A stretch of 6,152 nucleotides of DNA from Phycisphaerae bacterium (lineage in GTDB: Bacteria > Planctomycetota > Phycisphaerae > Sedimentisphaerales > SG8-4), in NCBI GenBank assembly GCA_030613765.1, contig JAUWLI010000191.1, positions 1-6,152 of the forward strand, given 5' to 3'. How positions within the stretch are numbered: the first letter of the stretch is position 1; each line of letters starts with the position of its first letter. The translations under genes and the position numbers were made by a program. Positions 1 through 5,958 of this stretch are shown one piece after another. The notes beneath the pieces were generated by a model. That model did not search any database, had not been told where the DNA came from, and was given only the letters and a program-made list of their open reading frames with translations.

Positions 1-1128
1 GCCATCATAGATATTTAGATTCCCATTGATTTTTACATTGCCCACGACAGTCAACTGTTCATCCGGAAGGGTCGTACCGATGCCGACCTTGCCGTCATTT
101 TTAACAATTAACTTCGTGCTGCCCGATACACGGACTTGAAATGGATCAGCAAGGCCTGACTCCTGAACAAATAATTTCGCATAGGGATATGCATATCCGA
201 TTCCGAGCATACCTTGATTTGTTAGCGTCATTTTTACCGAGCCACCCGTTATCCAATCATAGTGCCCGGAAGTTTTGTTATTGAAAAATTCCCATTTACC
301 CGCCTTACCAGCGTTGGCCGAACCGAATACCGATATGCCGGCATCACTTGCACTACTCGTGCCAAAATATAGATTCTCAGAACCTGTGTTATCCAGATTG
401 TGTATCATTGCGGTTACATCATTAGAAGTATTATCTTCTATATGAAGTTTGGAAGAAGGACTCGTTGTGCCAATACCGACATTGCCGGAGGTATCAAGCG
501 TCATACGATCTATGTTGTTAGTCCTCAATCTCAGGTTGTAATTGGTGTATGATCCGATATTGATGTGAGTGCCATATCCCAGCATTCCCTGCGCCGCAGC
601 TGAATTTCCCCAGAGGATACTTCCCACTACGTCCAGCCTGGCGACAGGACTCGTTGTCCCGATGCCGACATTTCCTGTGGGAATCGAATACATATTATTT
701 CCAGTGAGCATCCAGTCGTTGTCCGTGCCGGCGTTCTCGGCAAAGATCGCGTAGGGAATCGGCATCACTTCCTGCCGTGGACTCAGGGTGCTATAGCTAC
801 CTATGCTGCTGCCAGGCCTAACACTAATTTCCAGCCAGCGGGCATCGCCATTGAAGATGCCACCGAAGTCCACTACCGCAGTGAAAAAGCCTTCGATTAC
901 ATCAAGGTCGTTTACATCATTTGTGCTTCCCTGCTGTATGCCAGTGCAGGGGTCGTCGAAAAGCCTAAACTCAAAGTCATACGGGCCATTTGCTACGCCA
1001 TTGGCGTCTATGAGCCGCCCCTGGTAGGTAAATGCCGTACCCGATGGAATTGCCCCGGCAATCTGAGCCGGGCAGACCATCTGGCCCACAGTCAAAGCCA
1101 AAATTGCTAATATTTCAGCCCGTTTCAT
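1..1128 (-). CDS. Secreted repeat protein of tail-fibre/S74-like style, 3' end outside window
   Basis: The frame is open over 376 codons from the ATG at 1128 to the left edge, so the C-terminus is missing. The start is supported by AAGGAGA at 1134-1140, close upstream. Residues 1-26 look like a Sec signal peptide (MKR, a hydrophobic stretch, and a likely cut after AGA at 24-26). The cysteine at 19 does not sit in a good lipobox. Residues about 28-133 form a module (GTAFTYQGRL, GPYDFEFRLF, then MPIPYAIFA) that I recall from many planctomycete exported proteins. Beyond it are GNVGIGTTSP units at 152-161 and 215-224, GKVGIGTTLP at 346-355 and a worn copy, GMLGIGYAYP, at 306-315. Each is followed by a short strand such as ARLDVVG or KLHIED. 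Such repeats often precede a C-terminal intramolecular chaperone (peptidase S74), which would lie outside this window. A surface or extracellular fibrous role is inferred; the substrate or partner is unknown. Confidence 0.85.
   Translation of the reverse strand, partial: MKRAEILAILALTVGQMVCPAQIAGAIPSGTAFTYQGRLIDANGVANGPYDFEFRLFDDPCTGIQQGSTNDVNDLDVIEGFFTAVVDFGGIFNGDARWLEISVRPGSSIGSYSTLSPRQEVMPIPYAIFAENAGTDNDWMLTGNNMYSIPTGNVGIGTTSPVARLDVVGSILWGNSAAAQGMLGYGTHINIGSYTNYNLRLRTNNIDRMTLDTSGNVGIGTTSPSSKLHIEDNTSNDVTAMIHNLDNTGSENLYFGTSSASDAGISVFGSANAGKAGKWEFFNNKTSGHYDWITGGSVKMTLTNQGMLGIGYAYPYAKLFVQESGLADPFQVRVSGSTKLIVKNDGKVGIGTTLPDEQLTVVGNVKINGNLNIYDG
64..675 (-). repeat. Dispersed GNVGIGTTSP-coding repeat units inside the secreted protein gene
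   Basis: Four 30-bp units lie in frame at 646-675, 457-486, 184-213 and 64-93. The first two agree at 26 of 30 bases, with the differences mostly at third codon positions. The 64-93 unit encodes GKVGIGTTLP and the 184-213 unit encodes the degenerate GMLGIGYAYP. Starts are 63, 91 and 40 residues apart in protein order, so the array is irregular, not tandem. The units are protein repeats, probably beta-structured fibre segments; nothing points to a mobile or regulatory DNA repeat. Confidence 0.8.
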
Positions 1129-1268
1129 TTTTATCTCCTTTTGAAGAATTTCAACATTTTGTGGTGTACGTTGTGCTCGCTATTGTTTCCTTGAAAAACT
1201 TAGCTGAGCTTGGATAATGAAAATGCTATTTTCACCACATCCTGGCCCCCGGCAAAGCCGGTTATTGT
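1129..1268 (-). other. Predicted 5' leader of the secreted repeat protein, with small hairpins
   Basis: If transcription starts about 7 bp beyond the -10 box at 1275-1280, the mRNA has a leader of about 140 nt. It can form CCGGC-TTT-GCCGG (1249-1261), a 7-bp stem TGAAAAT-AGC-ATTTTCA (1218-1234) and TTGAA-ATTC-TTCAA (1141-1154), the last just upstream of the ribosome binding site. I could not match it to a known riboswitch by eye. The structures may affect mRNA stability or translation, but this is inference from pairing only. Confidence 0.4.
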
Positions 1269-1274
1269 CTCATG

Positions 1275-1303
1275 ATTATACACTATTTTAGGCCAAAAGT
1301 CAA
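1275..1303 (-). promoter_or_regulatory. Near-consensus sigma70-type promoter for the secreted repeat protein
   Basis: On the minus strand TTGACT (1298-1303) is followed by a 17-bp spacer and a perfect TATAAT (1275-1280). This is 11 of 12 consensus bases at ideal spacing, inside the gap between the pheT stop and the next gene. It indicates that the downstream gene is transcribed independently of pheT, and probably strongly. Confidence 0.75.
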
Positions 1304-1377
1304 TAAGAATTGGGGGGAATATCAGATTGAATACCCTCCGTAGTCTGCTTATATTCTCAAATCCGGCAATAAGAATT
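1301..1377. repeat. 11-bp direct repeat between pheT stop and downstream promoter
   Basis: CAATAAGAATT occurs at 1301-1311 and again at 1367-1377, 66 bp apart in the same orientation. One copy overlaps the -35 box of the downstream promoter; the other overlaps the pheT stop codon. It may be chance in AT-rich sequence or a binding site pair. No Rho-independent terminator for pheT is visible between the copies. Confidence 0.4.
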
Positions 1378-3391
1378 ACACAGTTCGGAGCTGTGCCCCG
1401 ACGCACTTATCGAGGTTCCCGACAATATCGGTCTGAAAGCGGTCGACCGTCTCATGGGTCAACGTGCCATCCTCATCTCTAAACCGCAGTGAAATTGTAA
1501 CACTCTTTTTACCGGACGGGATGCCTTCGCCACGGTATATCCCGACAAATTGAATGTTTTCAAGTTCATTGGGGGCCCTGGCTTTGATTGCGTCAATGAT
1601 ATCTGCCCAACTAATTTTTTCATCCACAATAATTGATAAGTCACGCTGTATTGCGGGAAATCTCGGTATTGGTTTGACCTTGATGGCATCCTGCTGTAAA
1701 GATAACAGCAGCTCAAAATCGAGTTCCGCGGCACAAGGTGAGAGTTCTGTTAAATCATATTTTTCCTTAACCGCCCTGCCGATAATGCCTGCAACACCAT
1801 ATTCCTTGCCATCTACCAGGATTTTGGCGCCGGTTTGTGCCCAGAGTAGGTCCGCAGGAGTGAGAACTGTTTGGGCTTCTCTATCAACACTTTTAATCAG
1901 GCCTTCAATAACGCCTCGCAAGTCTCTGAAGTTACTGTCACAGACCATAGCCAGCTTAGTGTTTTCGATTGGCAGGACGCCCTTCTTATCGGCAGGTACA
2001 AAAGTGTCTGCAATTTCAAATATCCTGCAGGGCAGGTTTTTGGCATTTACGTTTGTTTTGAGGACGGTCAGCAACGAGCCAATGAGGGTTTGGCGAAGCA
2101 GATTCGCACTTTTCCTGGTAACATCCTTTACGCCTAAATGCCCCTTAACATCGCTCTCAATGAAAAGCCGGGCAGCAGAACTGTCAACGAAACCGACATT
2201 AATCGTTTCGTAAAAGCCACAGCCGTTAAGATATGTTCCAATCGATTCTATCATTTTCTGTCGATTATCGACGGGTATTACTTCAATGCTGATTTTTTTC
2301 TCTGTCGGTATTTTATTGTAGCCATATACACGTGCAACTTCTTCAATTAAGTCTACCTCGCGTTCAATATCACTTCGCCATGAAGGCAACGAGCAAACTA
2401 TCAAATCTTCTTTAGCCTGCGGCTGGAAACTCAACGCCGACAGGATTCTTATCACTTCTTCAGAGGGTATTTCAACGCCGAGAAGCTTGCTTAAACGCGA
2501 AAGCCGCAAGGTCACTTCTTTCTGCGTTTTTCTTTCAGGATAAACATCAACCACACCCTTTGCCACCTTGCCGCCCGCTATCTGCGTAATTAACTGTGCA
2601 GTGCGCTTCGAGGCCCAGTCTATCATCTCAACATCTACAGTTCGTTCGAAGCGGTAGGACGCCTCCGAAGGCAGAGCAAGTTTGCGTGAGGTTGTGCGAA
2701 TACTGACCGGGTCAAAGTAGGCATCCTCTAAAAGAATCGTCGTTGTTGTGTTGCTGACCTCGGTATCGAGACCACCCATAACACCGGCCACGGCAACAGG
2801 CCCCCGTGGGTCAGCGATAATGAGCATATCAGGATTCAGTTCACAAATCGTGCCGTCGATGCTTACTATGCGTTCGCCGGAAGCAGCTTTTCTAACTATT
2901 ATTTTGCCGTCTGTGATTTTATCATAGTCGAAAGCGTGTGGCGGCTGACCGGTCTCTATCATTGCGTAGTTGGTGGCATCAACTACATTATTGACACTGC
3001 GCAGGCCTACGGCTTCGACTCTTTTGCCAAGCCAATCCGGCGATGGTCCAATTTTGACACCTTCAATAATCCTAGCGGTGTAACGAGGGCACAATTTGGG
3101 GTCGGCTATCTCAACGCCGGCAAATTCCGTGACATCTTTGTCTGATTCGTCCGGCGAAACTTCCGGCATTTTTAACTCTTTGCCAGTTGCAGCAGTCAAT
3201 TCCCGGGCGATACCAAGCAGACTCAAACAATCGCCGCGGTTGCTGGTTACTTCGACATCAAGCACGGTATCGTCACCGATATATTCTATCCCTTCGCAAG
3301 GGAATCCTAAATCGCCCAAAACCTCAACGACTTTTTCGGTACCAAGCCCTGTTTCGATATAATCACTTAACCAATTCAGTGAAACTTTCAT
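1376..3391 (-). CDS. pheT: Phenylalanine--tRNA ligase beta subunit, short form without OB-fold domain
   Basis: PheT pairs with PheS in the cytoplasmic enzyme that charges tRNA-Phe, and it carries the editing site. The ATG at 3391 is preferred because family members begin MKVS.NWL; an in-frame TTG at 3406 would add only five residues. No good Shine-Dalgarno is visible. The product is 671 residues. Residues 1-40 (B1) run almost directly into VLDVEVTSNRGDCLSLLGIARE (B1, 44-64), so the roughly 110-residue EMAPII-like tRNA-binding domain found in E. coli PheT (about 795 aa) is absent. The B3/B4 editing region spans about 95-290, with GQPPHAFD (148-155, His152) and SYRFER (245-250). B5 is about 293-362, ending EEVARVYGYNKIP. 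The catalytic-like B6/B7 region is about 370-570. The ferredoxin-like anticodon-binding domain is about 575-671 (RFPAIQRDLSIIVD, IYRGEGIPSGKKS). No break is seen. pheS is not adjacent. Confidence 0.97.
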   Translation of the reverse strand: MKVSLNWLSDYIETGLGTEKVVEVLGDLGFPCEGIEYIGDDTVLDVEVTSNRGDCLSLLGIARELTAATGKELKMPEVSPDESDKDVTEFAGVEIADPKLCPRYTARIIEGVKIGPSPDWLGKRVEAVGLRSVNNVVDATNYAMIETGQPPHAFDYDKITDGKIIVRKAASGERIVSIDGTICELNPDMLIIADPRGPVAVAGVMGGLDTEVSNTTTTILLEDAYFDPVSIRTTSRKLALPSEASYRFERTVDVEMIDWASKRTAQLITQIAGGKVAKGVVDVYPERKTQKEVTLRLSRLSKLLGVEIPSEEVIRILSALSFQPQAKEDLIVCSLPSWRSDIEREVDLIEEVARVYGYNKIPTEKKISIEVIPVDNRQKMIESIGTYLNGCGFYETINVGFVDSSAARLFIESDVKGHLGVKDVTRKSANLLRQTLIGSLLTVLKTNVNAKNLPCRIFEIADTFVPADKKGVLPIENTKLAMVCDSNFRDLRGVIEGLIKSVDREAQTVLTPADLLWAQTGAKILVDGKEYGVAGIIGRAVKEKYDLTELSPCAAELDFELLLSLQQDAIKVKPIPRFPAIQRDLSIIVDEKISWADIIDAIKARAPNELENIQFVGIYRGEGIPSGKKSVTISLRFRDEDGTLTHETVDRFQTDIVGNLDKCVGAQLRTV

Positions 3392-3404
3392 AAGAAAAGA
3401 ACCC

Positions 3405-3438
3405 AAAATAACTGTAAATTTTGCAATAAAATAACTGT
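3405..3438. repeat. 11-bp direct repeat overlapping the pheT -10 region
   Basis: AAAATAACTGT occurs at 3405-3415 and 3428-3438, exactly 23 bp apart, about two helical turns. In pheT orientation it reads ACAGTTATTTT. The upstream copy contains the predicted -10 TATTTT; the other lies in the predicted leader. It could be a pair of regulator sites or a small duplication. Confidence 0.45.
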
Positions 3439-3456
3439 CAGAAGCACTTCTGTCAA
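3428..3456 (-). promoter_or_regulatory. Predicted sigma70-type promoter of pheT
   Basis: On the minus strand TTGACA (3451-3456, perfect -35) is followed by 17 bp and TATTTT (3428-3433). The predicted start near 3421 leaves a leader of about 30 nt, too short for a leader-peptide attenuator or T-box. The downstream sequence before the ATG is AT-rich and lacks a clear ribosome binding site. Confidence 0.6.
3439..3452. promoter_or_regulatory. Inverted repeat in the pheT promoter spacer, possible operator
   Basis: CAGAAG-CA-CTTCTG is a perfect 6-bp inverted repeat lying entirely between the -35 and -10 boxes. It is flanked by a direct CTGTCA pair (3435-3440 and 3450-3455). Its position would suit a repressor site, but no regulator is identified and a match of this length can occur by chance. 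Confidence 0.3.
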
Positions 3457-3575
3457 CGCTTTTGACTGTTTATTTTGATTAACACCTGATAAATTGAGAT
3501 ACTTTGTATCTGGAAAAACTAGTTATAAAAATCAGCGATAGATAACTTTTGGCTGTTGTATAGCGGTGTTTTCTT

Positions 3576-3581
3576 TATAAT
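3576..3581 (+). promoter_or_regulatory. Possible -10 box of the VOC lipoprotein gene
   Basis: A perfect TATAAT lies 41 bp upstream of the ATG at 3623. The hexamer 17 bp further up (CTGTTG, 3553-3558) is a poor -35, so this is a -10-only prediction. A small AGATAC-TTT-GTATCT hairpin sequence lies further upstream at 3497-3511. Confidence 0.4.
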
Positions 3582-3622
3582 ATGGCGATAAATCAGTATT
3601 CAATAAATGAAGGAGACGTGTT

Positions 3623-4174
3623 ATGACAAGATCCTGTTTGTTTGCTGTGTTGGTCATTATTTCGATTGGGAGTTTGTTTCTTAACGGCTGCGCGGACCAG
3701 AGTGAGGCAAGTACAAAAAGCGCATTCGCCCGTACTACAATCGACGTGGGAATTGTGGTAAGCAATGTGGAAAAATCGGCGGCATTCTACAAAAATGCCC
3801 TTGGCTTTACGGAAGTTCCGGGATTCGATGTATCTGCGGAAATGGGAGGCGGCTCAGGTCTGACTGATAACCAGCCTTTCAAAGTGAGGGTTTTTGTGTT
3901 AGGCGATGAACCGACCGCAACCAAAATCAAACTTATGCAATTTCCCAAGGCGCCAGGAAAGAAAGTTGATCACAGCTTTATCCATTCGAGCCTTGGTTAC
4001 AGCTACCTGACGATATTTGTCTCAGATACGGCCGCATCGGTTGAGCGTGCCAAAAAAGCCGGTGCTGTTATTGTGAAAAAGCCTTACCAACTCGGCGGCA
4101 ATAACTATCTGACCCTGGTGAAAGATCCCGACGGTAATATTATCGAGTTCGTAGGACCAACTAAAAGTGATTAA
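3623..4174 (+). CDS. VOC (glyoxalase/bleomycin-resistance fold) domain lipoprotein
   Basis: The 183-residue product starts at an ATG with AAGGAG at 3610-3615, seven bases upstream. Residues 1-23 form a lipoprotein signal with lipobox LNGC; Cys23 would be lipidated, placing the protein at a membrane facing the periplasm. Residues about 38-180 match a single VOC domain: TIDVGIVVSNVEKSAAFYKN at the start (39-58), YLTIFVSD in the middle (128-135) and VKDPDGNIIEFVGP at the end (166-179). In VOC metalloenzymes four positions usually hold His/Glu ligands. By eye the first is Asp41, the second is Met105 or Gln106, the third is Tyr128, and only Glu175 is kept. A metal-dependent glyoxalase or dioxygenase activity is therefore doubtful, and a ligand-binding role is possible. 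It is divergent from pheT and 149 bp upstream of the AAA+ gene. The substrate cannot be named. Confidence 0.88.
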   Translation: MTRSCLFAVLVIISIGSLFLNGCADQSEASTKSAFARTTIDVGIVVSNVEKSAAFYKNALGFTEVPGFDVSAEMGGGSGLTDNQPFKVRVFVLGDEPTATKIKLMQFPKAPGKKVDHSFIHSSLGYSYLTIFVSDTAASVERAKKAGAVIVKKPYQLGGNNYLTLVKDPDGNIIEFVGPTKSD

Positions 4175-4310
4175 GGATTATCGGATATTTTTGATTTGCC
4201 TGTTCAAAGTATTACGTAAAAAGTATAAGAGAATATTTTATGGGAGAAATGAATCCGGTCACTACGTCAGAGTGTTATGTGAGAGAACAGTCATGACTAT
4301 ATAAATGCGT

Positions 4311-4316
4311 GGGGAG
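4311..4316 (+). promoter_or_regulatory. Ribosome binding site that fixes the AAA+ gene start
   Basis: GGGGAG lies seven bases before the ATG at 4324. The alternative in-frame GTG at 4309 overlaps this site and has no comparable motif upstream, so the ATG is preferred. Confidence 0.7.
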
Positions 4317-4323
4317 ATATTCA

Positions 4324-5811
4324 ATGGAAGATATCGAGCGATTTGAACAACTTATCACGGGTGGGTACTGCTGTATATCTATCGTTACTTATGAGGAACA
4401 GTACGCGCTGGATATGGTGCGCCAAGTGGCTCTTGGTCTAAACCGTGATGTTTGGATATGGTCAGTTGCAGGTGGCGTCAGAGATGGTTTGCTGGCCGAG
4501 AGCCTTTACATAGCTGATACTGAATCACCCGCCGCCGGTCTTCGTAACTTTACCAATGCCAAAGAAGGCTCCATTTGCGTAACGCTCGACCTTGCCGAAT
4601 ATCTTAAGGGTGGGATTGCGCTGCGTATTTTGCGTGATATTATAGAGCTTTTCAAAGAGAATGGGCGCACCCTCGTGATGATTGACAGCAGTGACAAATT
4701 ACCAGTCGTTATGGGTTCATACGCGAGGCCATTTGAAATCTCTTTTCCTGACAAAGACGAATTGAAGGAAATCATTCGCAAGACGCTGCAACGTTTCCAC
4801 CGTAAGAAGCCCATCGAGGTCGGGATTTCACAAAAGGGTCTTGACACAATCGTTCGCAATCTGAGCGGTCTGACCCGACGGCAGGCTGAACGCATTATCG
4901 TTGACACCGTTGCCGAGGACATGCGCTTTGACGACAATGATATAAACGTTGTAATAGCAAGTAAGCGGCGGATGGTTCAACACGGAGGTTTGCTCGAGTA
5001 TATCCAAACGCCACTGGATTTGAGCGAAATAGGTGGTATGAGGTGTTTGAAAAAATGGCTGGACGAGCGCAAGGATGCTTTTACTTCAAAGGCCGAAGAA
5101 TTCGGCCTTAAATCTCCGAAAGGTGTGCTTATGCTCGGTGTCCAGGGTGCCGGCAAGAGTCTCTGTGCCAAGGCTGTTGCAACGGCCTGGCATCAGCCGC
5201 TCTTGAGATTGGATCCCGGTTCTTTGTTCGCCAGCTATATTGGTGAGTCAGAACGCAACCTCCGGGATGCACTGCGGCAGACTGAGGCGATGTCACCGGT
5301 AATTCTGTGGATAGACGAAATCGAAAAAGGGTTTGCCTCGGCTGCCAGTCAAAGTACAGATGGGGGGCTTTCCAAGAGGATGTTCGGGACGCTGCTAACC
5401 TGGATGCAGGAGCACGAAGACCCGGTATTCGTCATTGCTACAGCCAATGACATTGAGGCCCTGCCGCCTGAACTTCTTCGCAAAGGACGTTTTGACGAGA
5501 TATTCTTTGTTGACCTGCCCATCGAAAACGTACGGAAGGAAATATTCGCTATTCATCTGAAGAAACGGAAGCGTGACCCCGGGCAATTTGACTTAGAGGC
5601 ATTGGCCAGGACATCGGAAGGTTACAGCGGTTCTGAAATTGAGCAAGCTGTCATATCAGCCCTTCATGCAGCGTATGCAGACAAAACCGAACTGGATACA
5701 AATCGAATTCTCTCTGCGTTGAGAACTTCTCCTCCGCTTTCGGTTACAATGGCTGAAAGTGTCCAGTGCCTGCGTTCCTGGGCCGAGGGCAGATGTGTAC
5801 CGGCAGACTAA
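4324..5811 (+). CDS. Ycf46-type AAA+ ATPase
   Basis: The product is 495 residues from the ATG at 4324. Residues about 1-215 form the degenerate N-terminal half typical of Ycf46 proteins: CISIVTYEEQYALDMVRQVA, VWIWSVAGGVRDGL (43-56), then TLVMIDSSDKLP (116-127) and FPDKDELKEIIRKTL (141-155). It has no P-loop. Residues about 230-460 are a full AAA+ module: Walker A GVQGAGKS (272-279), pore-loop-like SYIGESERNLR (304-314), Walker B VILWIDEIEKGF (326-337), sensor-1 IATAND (371-376), an arginine-finger segment LRKGRFDEIFF (385-395) and a sensor-2 region GYSGSEIEQAV (433-443). The tail PPLSVTMAESVQCLRSWAEG is also typical. Ycf46 was named from plastid genomes, and its cyanobacterial form has been linked to photosynthetic carbon uptake; no such role can be assumed here. 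The likely role is ATP-driven remodelling of an unknown partner in the cytoplasm. No truncation or frameshift is seen. Confidence 0.9.
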   Translation: MEDIERFEQLITGGYCCISIVTYEEQYALDMVRQVALGLNRDVWIWSVAGGVRDGLLAESLYIADTESPAAGLRNFTNAKEGSICVTLDLAEYLKGGIALRILRDIIELFKENGRTLVMIDSSDKLPVVMGSYARPFEISFPDKDELKEIIRKTLQRFHRKKPIEVGISQKGLDTIVRNLSGLTRRQAERIIVDTVAEDMRFDDNDINVVIASKRRMVQHGGLLEYIQTPLDLSEIGGMRCLKKWLDERKDAFTSKAEEFGLKSPKGVLMLGVQGAGKSLCAKAVATAWHQPLLRLDPGSLFASYIGESERNLRDALRQTEAMSPVILWIDEIEKGFASAASQSTDGGLSKRMFGTLLTWMQEHEDPVFVIATANDIEALPPELLRKGRFDEIFFVDLPIENVRKEIFAIHLKKRKRDPGQFDLEALARTSEGYSGSEIEQAVISALHAAYADKTELDTNRILSALRTSPPLSVTMAESVQCLRSWAEGRCVPAD

Positions 5812-5910
5812 CAAATATGCTGATGTCGACAAATATTAACCAAGCGCAGGGCAGCAGAGAGAAAACATTTTGAGACTGAATTTTGGCCTTTCATCTTTTT
5901 GCTTTCTCTA

Positions 5911-5916
5911 TATAAT
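5911..5916 (+). promoter_or_regulatory. Possible -10 box of the PEGA lipoprotein gene
   Basis: A perfect TATAAT lies 42 bp upstream of the ATG at 5959, in a T-rich stretch. No convincing -35 is present at 16-18 bp (CTTTCA at 5888-5893 is poor). It suggests a separate transcript from the AAA+ gene. No terminator hairpin was found between 5812 and 5910. Confidence 0.4.
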
Positions 5917-5958
5917 CAGGGCTATTAAAACAGCTTAAATAATACAGGGATTTCGGTT

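Noticed and set aside
367..384. ENLYFG in the secreted repeat protein, resembling the TEV protease site
   Set aside because: The required glutamine before the cut is absent, and this is a native sequence with no construct context.
1554..2213. Long plus-strand open frame opposite pheT (219 codons)
   Set aside because: It is a shadow of the well-supported pheT frame, with no family-like motifs and no ribosome binding site of note.
3392..3421. Attenuator, leader peptide or T-box for pheT
   Set aside because: The predicted leader is only about 30 nt and contains no Phe-rich peptide, terminator or T-box-like sequence.
4240..4296. An 18-codon ORF (ATG at 4240, TGA at 4294) ahead of the AAA+ gene, a possible leader peptide
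   Set aside because: It has no convincing ribosome binding site, no recognisable composition and no attenuator structure; chance is the simpler explanation.
4289..4298. Perfect 10-bp palindrome AGTCATGACT just before the AAA+ ribosome binding site
   Set aside because: About six perfect 10-bp palindromes are expected by chance in a window of this size, and it lacks a second copy or promoter context.
4506..4937. Minus-strand open frame of 143 codons opposite the AAA+ gene
   Set aside because: It is antisense to a clearly conserved Ycf46-type region; its product is rich in Ser and Arg as expected of a shadow frame.
5812..5910. Rho-independent terminator after the AAA+ gene (T-rich tract near 5890-5905)
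   Set aside because: No stem precedes the T-rich tract; the nearby ACAAATAT repeat (5811-5818, 5829-5836) is direct, not inverted.
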